Assembly (NCBI RefSeq): GCF_030409715.1
Contig: NZ_JAUFQI010000001.1
Location: 789,001-853,000 of the forward strand
DNA from: Reinekea marina
GTDB lineage: Bacteria > Pseudomonadota > Gammaproteobacteria > Pseudomonadales > Natronospirillaceae
Length of the DNA: 64,000 bases
Reading direction: 5' to 3'
A program made the translations under genes and the position numbers. Of this stretch, positions 18,883 through 28,414 are shown in pieces. Each line of letters opens with the position of its first letter. Position 1 is the first letter of the stretch. Under the pieces are notes generated by a model. It made no database searches and was not told the DNA's origin. It saw only the letters and a program-made list of their open reading frames with translations.

Positions 18883-19041
18883 AGGTTATCCTGCTTATGC
18901 AAAATGAAGTGAATGTTGTCAGGTTAGACCAATTTTGAGCGCATTCCAATGCTTAGCACGCTTCACTAGAACTTTAATTTTAGTGGGTTGTAACCTTGGC
19001 CTTACGGTGGTCGCATTTAAGTTAACTTAGGTAGCTTTTAC

Positions 19042-19326
19042 ATGAAAATTCACGTCAGATTAGTCGAGTTGCAGCTGTATATGCCAAATATTGGCAGTCA
19101 GGCCGATGTCCAAAAAGGATTGGGGCGTTTAAAGCATCATCTAAAAGGCCAGTCACAGGTTGCCTGCAGTGTTGCGCCTTATCAAGAACCAGACCGAGTT
19201 ACATTAGCACTCACCATCACTGGGTATCAGAAAACCAACGTCGAGCAAGAATCCCAGCGTCTTCTAGAATGGATTGATAGTTCTTTAGAGGGCCAAACCT
19301 TGAGCTCACAGATGGTTTGGCTATAG
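19042..19326 (+). CDS. Small conserved protein, DUF503 (YlxP)-like
   Basis: 94 residues. The layout is a beta strand (VRLVELQLYMP), then a helix rich in Lys and Leu (VQKGLGRLKHHLKG), a strand with SVAPYQEPDRVTLALTITG, and a last helix (ESQRLLEWIDSSLEG). This alternation resembles the ferredoxin-like DUF503/YlxP family, but I see no exact signature and the match is tentative. TAGGTAG precedes the ATG. It stands alone, 116 nt before mrpA on the same strand. No function is claimed. Confidence 0.6.
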   Translation: MKIHVRLVELQLYMPNIGSQADVQKGLGRLKHHLKGQSQVACSVAPYQEPDRVTLALTITGYQKTNVEQESQRLLEWIDSSLEGQTLSSQMVWL

Positions 19327-19442
19327 TTAAAGATATTAAATATTATCGAACCATGTTAATTTTTCATCTACGCTATGACAGACCCTTGTCTTTAAGAAGT
19401 TCAAATGGCGCAGAACGCGATCACTAGCTCGGAGAGTAAGCA

Positions 19443-22244
19443 GTGCTAAATTTGTATTGGATACCGTTACTAACCTTTATAGGCAGCTTAGCTCCCTTAG
19501 TTACTCAAAAATTTGGTCGCAATGCCTGTGCTAGTGCAACCAGCTTTTTCCCGTTAATAGCCATAGCCATCGTTATTTCAAATATCGGTACCGTGTTTTC
19601 TGGGGAGACGCTTCGGTTTAGTGCTCAATGGGTGCCCGCCTTAGGGTTAGACTTAGCGTTTCGTTTAGATGGCTTGGCCATGTTGTTTGCCCTATTAATA
19701 TTAGGCATCGGTTTGCTGGTGATTTTATATGCCCGCTACTATTTATCTGACAAAGACAATATGGGTCAGTTTTACGCCTACCTTTTGTTATTTATGACCG
19801 CCATGCTTGGTATTGTGCTTTCTAATAACTTGCTGCAACTGTGGTTTTTCTGGGAGCTCACCAGCATTAGCTCCTTTTTGCTTATTGGGTATTGGCATCA
19901 TAAATCTGAAGCTCGTAAAGGGGCTCGAATGGCGCTTGCGGTTACTGGTGCCGGTGGGTTAGCCCTGCTTGGTGGCGTTATTTTAATCGGTCAAACCGTC
20001 GGTTCTTTCAGTTTAGATGCGGTTCTAGCCAGCGGTGACTTACTGCGTAATAGTGACCATTACATGGTCATGCTGGTGCTGGTCTTACTTGGTGCGTTTA
20101 CGAAATCTGCCCAATTTCCGTTCCATTTTTGGCTGCCGCACGCCATGTCGGCTCCGACGCCGGTCAGTGCCTATTTGCATTCGGCCACCATGGTTAAAGC
20201 AGGCATATTTTTGCTGGCTCGATTATACCCAGTACTTTCTGGTACAGAGGCTTGGTTCTTAATTGTAACTCTGACCGGGTTAATGACCTTATTAGTTGGC
20301 GCGTACGTCGCATTGTTTAAACATGATCTGAAGGGTTTGTTAGCTTATTCAACGGTCAGCCACTTAGGTTTAATCACCTTGTTGCTCGGGTTAGGCTCTG
20401 AGCTGGCCGCCATTGCCGCGGTGTTCCATATTATTAACCACGCCATATTTAAAGCCTCTTTATTTATGGCGGCCGGCATTATTGATCACGAAACTGGCAC
20501 GCGTGATATGCGCATTCTATCAGGCTTATGGCGCTACATGCCGCATACCGCCACCTTGGCGATGGTGGCTTCTGCTTCAATGGCGGGCGTACCGTTGTTG
20601 AATGGTTTTTTATCAAAAGAGATGTTTTTTGCCGAAACCATACACCAAACCACTATTGGCTCTTTGAGTTGGATGATCCCAGTTTTTTCAACCATAGGTG
20701 CGGCGTTGGCCGTGGCCTATTCGCTGCGATTTATTCACGATGTGTTTTTTGGTGATGATATTAAAGACATTGCCAATGTGCCACACGAACCACCCCGTTA
20801 TATGCGCGTACCTGTAGAAGTGCTGGTGGTGTTGTGCCTAATTGTTGGTATTTTCCCAGACTTCTTTATAGGCGGTATTTTAAAAGCGGCCTCTTCAGCC
20901 GTTCTTGGTGGCGCATACCCAGCCGACTTCCACGTAAGCTTATGGCACGGCTTTAACCTTCCACTACTAATGAGTGCCATAGCAATGGTTGGCGGCTTAG
21001 CGTTGTATATGAATCGTGAGCGTTTGTTTAGTTTTCAGTCGCGATTTCCGGAACGCAATGCCAGTGAAGTATTTGATGCCGGCGTTAAACAGTTAAGAGA
21101 TTACTTCAGAATATTTATTAATTGGTTTGAAAATGGCTCGCTGCAACGTGGGTTGTTTTTCATATTGCTCGTTGCTTTAGCTATGACGATTGTGCCGCTT
21201 ACTTCTCTGACAACAACCGCCGGTTTACGACCACACTTACCGATGAATACTGTGATGGTGTCGGGCGCTATTTTGCTGTGTGTTTCTGCGGTAGCAACAG
21301 TTGCTTGGCATCATATTCGTTTGTTAGCGCTATTGCTCTTGTCGGTTGTCGGGCTCATTGTTTCTGTTACATTTGCATTATACTCCGCTCCCGATTTAGC
21401 CTTGACTCAACTTTCGGTAGAAGTGGTGACCATCGTGTTATTGCTTTTAGCGTTACACTTTTTACCTCAGGTGATCATGAATTACTCTTCACCCAGTCGT
21501 ATTGTGCGAGACTTATCGTTGTCGGTGCTAATTGGTGGTGTAGTGGGTACGGTAAACTATGCATTGATGACTCGCTCAACAGAAACAATCTCTTGGTTCT
21601 TTACCGAAAATGCTAAAACTGGTGGCGGCGGTACAAATATCGTCAACGTTATTTTGGTCGATTTCCGTGGTTTTGATACGTTAGGCGAAATTACCGTTTT
21701 AGGGATTGCAGCACTTGGCATCTATAAGCTCATTGCCGGAATGCGTATTGCCATGCCTGCCGCCAGTGCCGATGGTATTCCGTGGTCTTCCGATAAAAAC
21801 CCATTAATGTTTTCAGTAATCTCGCAGGCTTTATTGCCGCTGGCAATTATGGTGTCTTTGTACATTTTCCTTCGTGGGCATAACTTACCTGGCGGCGGTT
21901 TTATAGCCGGTTTAATTACGGCCATTGCAATTATTCAGCAATACATAGCGCACGGTACTCAGTGGATGCATGATCGCATTAAAATTAATTATTTAACCTT
22001 TATCAGTAGTGGATTATTGATAGCACTAACGACGGGTCTTGGCCCTATTTTGTTAGGAAAAACCTATTTAACCAGCTGGCACGATTACGTTGCCTTTCCA
22101 TTAATAGGAAAAGTAGAGCTGGCCAGCGCCATGTTATTTGATTTGGGTGTGTATTTAACAGTCATAGGAGCCGTGATGTTAATTCTGGCAAATCTAGGTG
22201 GCTTAACCACCTCGAACCGCATACGTGAAGAAGGAGAGAGCTAA
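19443..22244 (+). CDS. mrpA: Na+/H+ antiporter subunit A fused to subunit B (MrpAB)
   Basis: 933 residues, starting at a GTG with GGAG about 10 nt upstream. The first ~650 residues are the NuoL-like MrpA core with many TM segments and the conserved lysine/histidine regions (LWFFWELTSISSFLLIGYWH, FPFHFWLPHAMSAPTPVSAY). A MrpA-specific C-terminal part follows, with DLALTQLSVEVVTIVLLLLA and VNVILVDFRGFDTLGEI. The last ~140 residues are a MrpB domain (RGHNLPGGGFIAGLITAIAI). A-B fusions are usual in proteobacteria. The complex exchanges cytoplasmic Na+ for outside H+ and serves alkali and salt tolerance. Confidence 0.95.
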   Translation: MLNLYWIPLLTFIGSLAPLVTQKFGRNACASATSFFPLIAIAIVISNIGTVFSGETLRFSAQWVPALGLDLAFRLDGLAMLFALLILGIGLLVILYARYYLSDKDNMGQFYAYLLLFMTAMLGIVLSNNLLQLWFFWELTSISSFLLIGYWHHKSEARKGARMALAVTGAGGLALLGGVILIGQTVGSFSLDAVLASGDLLRNSDHYMVMLVLVLLGAFTKSAQFPFHFWLPHAMSAPTPVSAYLHSATMVKAGIFLLARLYPVLSGTEAWFLIVTLTGLMTLLVGAYVALFKHDLKGLLAYSTVSHLGLITLLLGLGSELAAIAAVFHIINHAIFKASLFMAAGIIDHETGTRDMRILSGLWRYMPHTATLAMVASASMAGVPLLNGFLSKEMFFAETIHQTTIGSLSWMIPVFSTIGAALAVAYSLRFIHDVFFGDDIKDIANVPHEPPRYMRVPVEVLVVLCLIVGIFPDFFIGGILKAASSAVLGGAYPADFHVSLWHGFNLPLLMSAIAMVGGLALYMNRERLFSFQSRFPERNASEVFDAGVKQLRDYFRIFINWFENGSLQRGLFFILLVALAMTIVPLTSLTTTAGLRPHLPMNTVMVSGAILLCVSAVATVAWHHIRLLALLLLSVVGLIVSVTFALYSAPDLALTQLSVEVVTIVLLLLALHFLPQVIMNYSSPSRIVRDLSLSVLIGGVVGTVNYALMTRSTETISWFFTENAKTGGGGTNIVNVILVDFRGFDTLGEITVLGIAALGIYKLIAGMRIAMPAASADGIPWSSDKNPLMFSVISQALLPLAIMVSLYIFLRGHNLPGGGFIAGLITAIAIIQQYIAHGTQWMHDRIKINYLTFISSGLLIALTTGLGPILLGKTYLTSWHDYVAFPLIGKVELASAMLFDLGVYLTVIGAVMLILANLGGLTTSNRIREEGES

Positions 22245-22600
22245 TGGAATTGGTGTTTTCTTTTTGCGTAGGCATTTTAACCAGTTGTGGCGTTTACTTG
22301 TTGTTACGCGGATCAACCTTCTCGGTCGTAGTCGGTTTAACATTATTGTCTTATGCCGTGAATTTATTCTTATTTTCCAGCGGTGGGTTAGCCGTTAATT
22401 CTGCGCCCATTTTAGGCCAAAATGAAAATGTAACCGATCCACTGCCGCAAGCGTTAGTATTGACCGCAATTGTAATCGGCTTTGCTATGACCGCATTTGC
22501 CGTTATTTTGGCCATACGTGCACGCGGAGATTTAGGCAACGACCATGTAGATGGCAACCCGCCAGAGCTACCCGATCGATACCGTGAGGGCCACCATTAA
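22244..22600 (+). CDS. mrpC: Na+/H+ antiporter subunit C (MrpC)
   Basis: 118 residues, three TM helices, NuoK-like. Signature: GVYLLLRGSTFSVVVGLTLL near the start, and DPLPQALVLTAIVIGFAMTA, which carries the conserved motif of NuoK/MrpC. The ATG overlaps the mrpA stop by one base and its own stop overlaps the mrpD start by one base, so translation is coupled. It is part of the membrane arm of the Mrp complex. Confidence 0.95.
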   Translation: MELVFSFCVGILTSCGVYLLLRGSTFSVVVGLTLLSYAVNLFLFSSGGLAVNSAPILGQNENVTDPLPQALVLTAIVIGFAMTAFAVILAIRARGDLGNDHVDGNPPELPDRYREGHH

Positions 22601-24120
22601 TGGATCATATTTCAATACTTCCAGTAATTGTGCCCGCCATTTTGGGCGTGATCATGCTTATGCCTAGCTTGGCAAAAAGTATGATGCTGCAACGGTGGTT
22701 AGGGTTTATTGGTGTCGTGGCGTTGGTCGTTATTTCTGTGTTGCTGCTCAAAACCGTATCACATGAAACCCAAGTGTATGTGCTCGGTGGTTGGCAGCCT
22801 CCGTTTGGAATCATTTTGCTGGCCGATAGACTATCCGCTTTGTTAGTCGCCTTAACGTCATTTTTAGCGTTGTGTGCACTAATGTACAGTACGGCAAAAG
22901 ACGACAGTACCGGTCGCTTTTTCTATCCATTATTTATGTTCCAGCTTATGGGTATAAACGGAGCTTTTTTAACGGGCGATGCGTTTAACCTGTTTGTATT
23001 TTTCGAAGTACTTCTTATTGCATCTTATGCGCTGTTGTTACACGGCGGCGGTAAAGCTAAAACAGCGGCCAGCGTTCACTATGTATTAACTAACTTGGTG
23101 GGGTCAGCATTCTTTTTATTAGCGCTTGGTACCTTGTATGGAACCCTGGGCACTTTAAACATTGCCGACATGGCCGCGAGAATGCCTTATTTAACGGCCG
23201 AGCAGCAAACCTTGGCAAAAGCCGGTGGGTTATTGCTGCTGTTAGTATTCGGTATTAAATCGGCAATGTTACCGTTACAGTTTTGGCTGACACAAACTTA
23301 TTCAGCCGCATCAGCACCTGTCGCTGCGCTGTTCGCTATCATGACTAAGGTGGGTATTTATAGTATTTACCGGGTATTCGGTTCTGTTTTTGGCGAGCAA
23401 GCGGGTGATTTAGCTTTTATGGCATCGGCGTGGATATGGCCAATGGCCATCGGCACAATTATTCTCGGTGCCATTGGCGTATTGGCGGCCCCTTCTTTAA
23501 GAATGCTAACTTCAAATGTCGTGTTGATTTCGGCTGGCACCTTGTTGCTCAGTTTTGTAATTAACGAAGGGCAGTCTTTATCGGCGGGCCTGTATTACTT
23601 GATTCATTCTACATTGGTCACAGGCGCGCTGTTTTTAATCGCCGATCAAATAGCTGTGCAACGAGGGGCGGCTCAAGATCGCTTTGTTGTATCAAAGCCA
23701 ATGAATCAAGCACCATTGTTGAGCGGATTATATATGTTATGCGCCATTGCTGCCGTGGGGTTACCTCCGCTGTCTGGCTTTATTGGTAAAGCTTACATAT
23801 TAGCTTCTGTGAAAAACAGTACTGAACAAGTTTGGGTGTGGGGCTCGGTACTGGTCGCAAGTTTAATGGCGCTGATTGCATTTGGTCGCGCGGGTACGGC
23901 CATGTTTTGGCATTTATCTGGCAATAAACCAGGCAAAGAAAAAGCAACACCTATACAAATAGCGGCCATTGCACTGTTGCTTTTGGCAACACCCTTGTTG
24001 ACCATATTTGCAGGTCCTGTGACCGAGTTTACCGAACAGGCCGCTGCCGACTTATATTCGAGCAGTGCCGTAATTCAGCAAGTCATTGAAAACAGTGAAG
24101 GAGTGTCACATGGTCATTAG
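22600..24120 (+). CDS. mrpD: Na+/H+ antiporter subunit D (MrpD)
   Basis: 506 residues, about 14 TM helices, NuoN/NuoM-like. Typical motifs: FNLFVFFEVLLIASYALLLH (first half, conserved Glu) and LPLQFWLTQTYSAASAPVAA (the second conserved loop), then GLPPLSGFIGKAYIL. It forms one of the ion-translocating channels of the Mrp complex together with MrpA. It overlaps mrpE by 11 nt. Confidence 0.95.
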   Translation: MDHISILPVIVPAILGVIMLMPSLAKSMMLQRWLGFIGVVALVVISVLLLKTVSHETQVYVLGGWQPPFGIILLADRLSALLVALTSFLALCALMYSTAKDDSTGRFFYPLFMFQLMGINGAFLTGDAFNLFVFFEVLLIASYALLLHGGGKAKTAASVHYVLTNLVGSAFFLLALGTLYGTLGTLNIADMAARMPYLTAEQQTLAKAGGLLLLLVFGIKSAMLPLQFWLTQTYSAASAPVAALFAIMTKVGIYSIYRVFGSVFGEQAGDLAFMASAWIWPMAIGTIILGAIGVLAAPSLRMLTSNVVLISAGTLLLSFVINEGQSLSAGLYYLIHSTLVTGALFLIADQIAVQRGAAQDRFVVSKPMNQAPLLSGLYMLCAIAAVGLPPLSGFIGKAYILASVKNSTEQVWVWGSVLVASLMALIAFGRAGTAMFWHLSGNKPGKEKATPIQIAAIALLLLATPLLTIFAGPVTEFTEQAAADLYSSSAVIQQVIENSEGVSHGH

Positions 24121-24610
24121 ATACAATCGGCAACGGCCGAGCTTCTTCAATTTTATTTTCTTGTTTGTTATTTGGATACTGCTAACCGGCAGTTACTCGT
24201 TAGGTAATGTGTTGTTGGCCGTGGTGTTGTCTATTGCTATTCCGGCGGTCGTTGGTGGTTTTCAGCGTGAAGGCTTGCGGGTACGCAAGCATAGAAAAGC
24301 ATTTCAGTATTTCTTGATCATGTTATCCGACATTGTCTTGTCTAATTTTGTTGTGGCAAAGCAAGTGCTAGGTAAAACGTCTGCATTGAAACCAGGCTTT
24401 ATTGCTATTCCGCTAGATATGAAAGAAGCGCTGCCAATTACCTTATTTGCCAGCACCATTTCATTAACGCCTGGCACCGTGAGTACCGAGCTTTCAGCCG
24501 ATAGAAAAACGCTCTATGTGCATGCGCTGCACATTGAAGATGAACAAGAACTCATCGCTTCAATAAAAAAACGCTACGAAGCCCGGTTAAAGGAGATCTT
24601 CGAATGTTAA
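24110..24610 (+). CDS. mrpE: Na+/H+ antiporter subunit E (MrpE)
   Basis: 166 residues from the ATG at 24110, chosen because GAAGGAG lies about 7 nt upstream and the protein then starts MVIRYNRQRPSFFNF, as in the family. The frame is open 24 nt further up. There are two N-terminal TM segments, then a cytoplasmic domain with FIAIPLDMKEALPITLFAST and ISLTPGTVSTELSADRKTLY, the MrpE hallmark. Its role in the complex is assembly or stabilisation. It overlaps both mrpD and mrpF. Confidence 0.93.
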   Translation: MVIRYNRQRPSFFNFIFLFVIWILLTGSYSLGNVLLAVVLSIAIPAVVGGFQREGLRVRKHRKAFQYFLIMLSDIVLSNFVVAKQVLGKTSALKPGFIAIPLDMKEALPITLFASTISLTPGTVSTELSADRKTLYVHALHIEDEQELIASIKKRYEARLKEIFEC

Positions 24611-24873
24611 GTATGGTGGTTATGTTTGTAGGCGCAGTGGTGGGTGTAGCCCTGTTGTTAAACTTATGGCGTTTTATGAAAGGCCCGCACATATTAGATC
24701 GCATTATCGCGCTTGATACGATGTACATTAATGCCATCGCGTTGATTGTGTTGCTAGGGTTGTACATGGGGTCGCCGTTGTATTATGAAGGTGCGCTTTT
24801 TATTGCTATGTTAGGGTTTGTCAGTACCTCGGCTGTGTGTAAGTTTTTATTACGTGGCGACATCATTGAGTAA
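24604..24873 (+). CDS. mrpF: Na+/H+ antiporter subunit F (MrpF)
   Basis: 89 residues, three TM helices. Typical sequence: LLNLWRFMKGPHILDRIIAL, then DTMYINAIALIVLLGLYMG and FIAMLGFVSTSAVCKFLLRG. The RI.ALD segment is the family marker. It starts 7 nt inside mrpE. It is a small membrane subunit of the Mrp complex. Confidence 0.94.
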   Translation: MLSMVVMFVGAVVGVALLLNLWRFMKGPHILDRIIALDTMYINAIALIVLLGLYMGSPLYYEGALFIAMLGFVSTSAVCKFLLRGDIIE

Positions 24874-24886
24874 AGGTAATTAAGAT

Positions 24887-25234
24887 ATGAACGAAATTAT
24901 AGCCTCGATATTCTTACTAATAGGTGGCGCGTTTTTATTGATCGGCTCTGTGGGTTTATCCAAGCTGCCCGATTTCTACATGCGATTACATGCTCCGACT
25001 AAGGCCAGTACTTTAGGTATAGGCGCCATTCTAATTGGCTCAATCGTGTTTTTTTTTGGGCAAGTATCGGGGATAACCGTTAAGGAAATACTGATCACGT
25101 TATTCTTGTTTTTAACCGCGCCTATTACCGCGCACATGTTATCTAAAACTGCATTACACACTAAAATTCCACCGACCGAAGGTACGATAAACGCCGACCT
25201 TTTCGATAAAATGCGTGAACGTGAATCAAAATAA
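24887..25234 (+). CDS. mrpG: Na+/H+ antiporter subunit G (MrpG)
   Basis: 115 residues, three TM helices. Family marker: GSVGLSKLPDFYMRLHAPTK, followed by TLGIGAILIGSIVFF and LFLFLTAPITAHMLSKTAL. It is the last gene of mrpA-G. Its 3' end overlaps the convergent dinB gene by 9 nt, and no separate terminator is visible between them. Confidence 0.95.
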   Translation: MNEIIASIFLLIGGAFLLIGSVGLSKLPDFYMRLHAPTKASTLGIGAILIGSIVFFFGQVSGITVKEILITLFLFLTAPITAHMLSKTALHTKIPPTEGTINADLFDKMRERESK

Positions 25235-26263
25235 GCTCAACTGATTTTTATCTTCTTCTTTAAATCTTACACCTAAGCCCATCAACCTAACGGGTTGATG
25301 GTTATTATCGAGCGCCGATAATAGCAACGCTTGATAGCTTTCTGAGTCGAGAGGTAAGCAACGCTCAATGGTTGTTTGCTTAAAATCGGCGTATTTAATT
25401 TTCATGAATAAACTTCGAATACCTAAATCGGACTTCTTGGCTAGCCGCTTAGACAGTGAATCATACAGTTCTGGGAGTTTATTAAGGCAAGCGCCTAGGG
25501 TTGATAAATTAGCGCTAAAGGTATGTTCTATGCTGAGTGATTTTCGCGTTCTATCATTGCTAACGGGGCGGTTGTCGATTCCTCGACTGAGTTCATATAA
25601 GCGTAAACCGCTTTTGCCAAACTTATTCACTAATTCAGTGATTGAATGCTGGTGAATATCGCCGCACGTTTCCACGCCAAACTGTTTTAAGCGTTCTGCC
25701 GATTTAGCGCCTACGCCAAATATTTTTTTAACCGGAAGCTGGTGCACAAATCTTTCAACATGGTTAGGGCTAATGGTAAAAGAGCCATTGGGTTTATTCC
25801 AATCGGAGGCCACCTTGGCTAAAAACTTGTTCGGGGCAATTCCAGCCGATACCGTAATACCCACCTCTTTAAATATCTGTTGTCGTATATGCTCAGCCAA
25901 TAGGGTAGCGCTGCCAGAAAATAGCTCGGAGCCAGTGACATCCATGAAGGCTTCATCGAGAGATAAAGGCTCTATAGTATCGGTATATTGCAAGAAAATG
26001 TCGTGAATGCGCTCAGAAGCTTCACGGTATACATCGAATCGAGAGGGTTGCAGAATAACATCGGGGCATAATTTTACCGCTTGATGCGTAGGCATTGCAG
26101 AATGAAGCCCAAAAGCCCGAGCTTCATAATTACAAGTAGATAACACCCCACGCATACTGCGACCGCCCACCGCAACGGGTTTGCCCCTTAAATGCGGGAA
26201 GTCTCGCTCTTCTACAGCAGCGTAAAAGCAGTCGCAATCTATGTGAATTATTTTTCGTTGCAT
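25226..26263 (-). CDS. dinB: DNA polymerase IV (Y family)
   Basis: 345 residues from the ATG at 26263 (MQRKIIHIDCDCFYAAVE); the frame is open 45 nt further up, but this start aligns with E. coli DinB. Catalytic carboxylates are visible in HIDCDCF and SLDEAFMDV. The steric-gate region is CFYAAVE, and GVLSTCNYEARAFGLHS is typical. The protein ends in QLSLF, a beta-clamp binding motif (QL[S/D]LF). It performs error-prone bypass synthesis at damaged DNA. I see no standard LexA box (CTGT-N8-ACAG) just upstream. Confidence 0.96.
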   Translation of the reverse strand: MQRKIIHIDCDCFYAAVEERDFPHLRGKPVAVGGRSMRGVLSTCNYEARAFGLHSAMPTHQAVKLCPDVILQPSRFDVYREASERIHDIFLQYTDTIEPLSLDEAFMDVTGSELFSGSATLLAEHIRQQIFKEVGITVSAGIAPNKFLAKVASDWNKPNGSFTISPNHVERFVHQLPVKKIFGVGAKSAERLKQFGVETCGDIHQHSITELVNKFGKSGLRLYELSRGIDNRPVSNDRTRKSLSIEHTFSANLSTLGACLNKLPELYDSLSKRLAKKSDLGIRSLFMKIKYADFKQTTIERCLPLDSESYQALLLSALDNNHQPVRLMGLGVRFKEEDKNQLSLF

Positions 26264-26314
26264 TGTGGCACTAGGCTGTATGTTTAACCAGTAGTCTAGC
26301 ACAGTCATTTAAAA

Positions 26315-26331
26315 TAACCAGACACTGGTTA
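26315..26331 (-). terminator. 7-bp perfect hairpin between the MBL-fold gene and dinB
   Basis: On the minus strand the sequence is TAACCAG, TGT, CTGGTTA, followed by TTTTAAA. It lies 53 nt after the stop of the metallo-beta-lactamase-fold gene and about 50 nt before the dinB start. The short T run suggests a weak terminator; it could also be an operator for dinB. Confidence 0.4.
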
Positions 26332-26383
26332 ATTCCTGCTTTGTTCCGAACCTAAGTGCCCGTAAATAACGAAAAAGCAGTCT

Positions 26384-27229
26384 TTAAAAGGCGGCTACTG
26401 TGTCTTTCACACTGTATTTACCCTTTTCATTCACATCAACGGTTCCCATAGCAATGCTTGGGTCGTGTGTGAAAAACAATTTGCCTTCTCGAGCGTTTAA
26501 GTCGGCAAGTAAACGGCGTTTTTCATCGATCAAAATTTCAGGGTATCGGTCATAGCCCATGCTCAGGGGTACGTGTACCCAAGCCGTTCCAGGTATGAGG
26601 TCTGCGGCAAAAACAACGGCGCCAATTTCACTGTCTATTTCAGTTAGCAGCATGCCTGGTGTGTGGCCATCGCTGTAATGAAAACGAAATGCGTCGCCTA
26701 AGAGTTCACAGCGTGTTCCTTGCACTCGGTGTAATTTTCCAGAGGTTTCTAACAAACTGTTTAAGTGCGGAATAAATGAAGCGCGATCACGTGGGTGAGG
26801 GGTTATCGCGCGTTGCCAAGCGGCTTCGCTGACGACAACATGAGCATTAGTGAATACGAGCTTTGGTTCTTCGCCCTCTTTATACGCCGTTAGCATGCCA
26901 CCGGCATGATCGAAATGCATGTGGCTTAACACAATAATATCGATATCTTCTGGCGCTAATCCATGTTCGGCCAAAGAATCGAGAAGCACATGATTCGGCT
27001 CTTGAACACCAAAACGATCTTTCATCTCAGGAGAGAAAAACGCGCCCACGCCGGTTTCAAATAAGATGTTTTTACCTTCGTGTTGTACCAATAAGCATCG
27101 GCACTGCAAATGAATGCGATTAAGGTCGTCACAGTCGTACCAGCGTTGCCACATGGCTTTTGGGGCGTTGCCGAACATTGCGCCGCCGTCTAGCTTTTGA
27201 GAGTTTCCGAGAAGGGATGTTAATTTCAT
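26384..27229 (-). CDS. Metallo-beta-lactamase-fold hydrolase
   Basis: 281 residues. The zinc-binding motif HMHFDHAGG is intact. Further metal ligands are likely in YSDGHTPGM (His), VFAADLIPG (Asp) and FFTHDPS (His). The N-terminal [15 protein letters not shown] strand-turn is usual. The family includes lactonases, glyoxalase II-like and other hydrolases; nothing here decides the substrate, and AHL lactonase is only one option. It is soluble with no signal peptide. It is transcribed in the same direction as the XrtA-ATPase gene, 154 nt downstream of it. Confidence 0.82.
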   Translation of the reverse strand: MKLTSLLGNSQKLDGGAMFGNAPKAMWQRWYDCDDLNRIHLQCRCLLVQHEGKNILFETGVGAFFSPEMKDRFGVQEPNHVLLDSLAEHGLAPEDIDIIVLSHMHFDHAGGMLTAYKEGEEPKLVFTNAHVVVSEAAWQRAITPHPRDRASFIPHLNSLLETSGKLHRVQGTRCELLGDAFRFHYSDGHTPGMLLTEIDSEIGAVVFAADLIPGTAWVHVPLSMGYDRYPEILIDEKRRLLADLNAREGKLFFTHDPSIAMGTVDVNEKGKYSVKDTVAAF

Positions 27230-27383
27230 GGTGAAACCTAATTATTAGTTTTATCGTTTAACCATAGAGCGGCCGATTAAATTGTTAAAGGGGTAAGGGA
27301 GTTTGAAAACGGTTTTGGCTGTCAAGAATTCGAAACAAAGGCCGTAAGCAGCACCGTAGATAGATGCTGCGGTTTTCTAAGCA

Positions 27384-28394
27384 CTATTTTTTATCTTGTA
27401 AGCGCCGCTTAGCTTCTTCGAATATTTTTATTTTGGTGGGTTCTTCAGCGCTTTCCTCAGGAAAAAGCTTTGCTTCGATTCGCTCTAATGCGTCGGCAAT
27501 TCGGTTCAGTGCCGAATCACTATTGTCGACAGAGACAGTACCTTGAGACGCCTTACTAGAAGTGTGGTTGCCATGAGATTCAGGCATTTCATCACTGGAC
27601 ACTAATAGTTCATCGCGAATTTCTTCGATGTCTTCAATTTGCAGCTTTTTACGGTCTTCAGCAAAAGCGCACAATAGCAACCCATCCGATATTTTGTTAA
27701 TTAACCGAGGTATCCCCTCAGAATGCTCGTGAATAGCGCTTACCACATCATCCGTAAAAAGGTTCGTCTCATTAAAGCCGGCAACAGCCAAGCGATGATA
27801 AATATAATGCTTAGTATCTTCTGGCGATAAGCCTTCTAAATGGAAGAAGAGCTTTACCCGTTGAGTGAGCTGAGGTATATCAGAGATGTGCTTTTTAAGC
27901 TCAGGCTGGCCTAATAGTATTACTCGCAATATCGGACCATCAGGTCCTTCCATGCCTGCAAGCATGCGGATATCTTCAAGGTTCTCATGGCTTAAGTTTT
28001 GCGCTTCGTCAATGGCCAATAATACTGGCTTGCCTCTCGCTGCCATTTGCTTAAAGTAATCGTTAATCGCAAAAAGCATGGTCACTTTGTTAGGCTCGGC
28101 TACTTTTAGTGCGGCCTGTTGCATAATTACCTGGAATAAATCATCGCCTTGTAAATTGGTGTAGGCAATGTGAAACAGCTGAACACTGTCTTTTAAATCA
28201 GAAATGGTTTTCTTGAGCAGAGTCGTTTTTCCTGAACCAATCTCACCGCTGATGACCACGAATCCTTCAGGGCTCCAAACAGCCGAATCCATAAACACAA
28301 AGGCGCGCGAATGTTGGCGGCTCATGTAAAGGAAGTCTTCCTCAGGCGCCATTCTAAAAGGGTGGCGTTTAAATCCAAAGTGGTCGAGATACAT
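27384..28394 (-). CDS. XrtA/PEP-CTERM-associated AAA ATPase (ExeA-like)
   Basis: 336 residues. Walker A is GEIGSGKTT (residues 50-58), Walker B LLAIDEAQNL, with an arginine-containing RVILLGQPELKK sensor segment. The opening MYLDHFGFKRHPFRMAPEEDF is typical of ExeA/GspA-type ATPases found in exosortase-linked polysaccharide loci. A low-complexity Ser/Glu-rich C-terminus (270-336) ends in a charged helix. Its role is probably energising or assembling the envelope-spanning export machinery. It is the last gene of a leftward operon behind the nucleotide-sugar dehydrogenase (20 nt gap) and the deacetylase. Confidence 0.88.
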   Translation of the reverse strand: MYLDHFGFKRHPFRMAPEEDFLYMSRQHSRAFVFMDSAVWSPEGFVVISGEIGSGKTTLLKKTISDLKDSVQLFHIAYTNLQGDDLFQVIMQQAALKVAEPNKVTMLFAINDYFKQMAARGKPVLLAIDEAQNLSHENLEDIRMLAGMEGPDGPILRVILLGQPELKKHISDIPQLTQRVKLFFHLEGLSPEDTKHYIYHRLAVAGFNETNLFTDDVVSAIHEHSEGIPRLINKISDGLLLCAFAEDRKKLQIEDIEEIRDELLVSSDEMPESHGNHTSSKASQGTVSVDNSDSALNRIADALERIEAKLFPEESAEEPTKIKIFEEAKRRLQDKK

Positions 28395-28414
28395 AATGTG
28401 TTCCTATTTTTTAC

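Noticed and set aside
26264..26383. LexA box upstream of dinB
   Set aside because: No CTGT-N8-ACAG-like site was found; the only palindrome there (TAACCAG/CTGGTTA) does not fit and looks more like a weak terminator.
27348..27370. Small inverted repeat GCAGCA/TGCTGC after the XrtA-ATPase gene
   Set aside because: Only six paired bases with an 11-nt loop and a weak T run; it could be chance.
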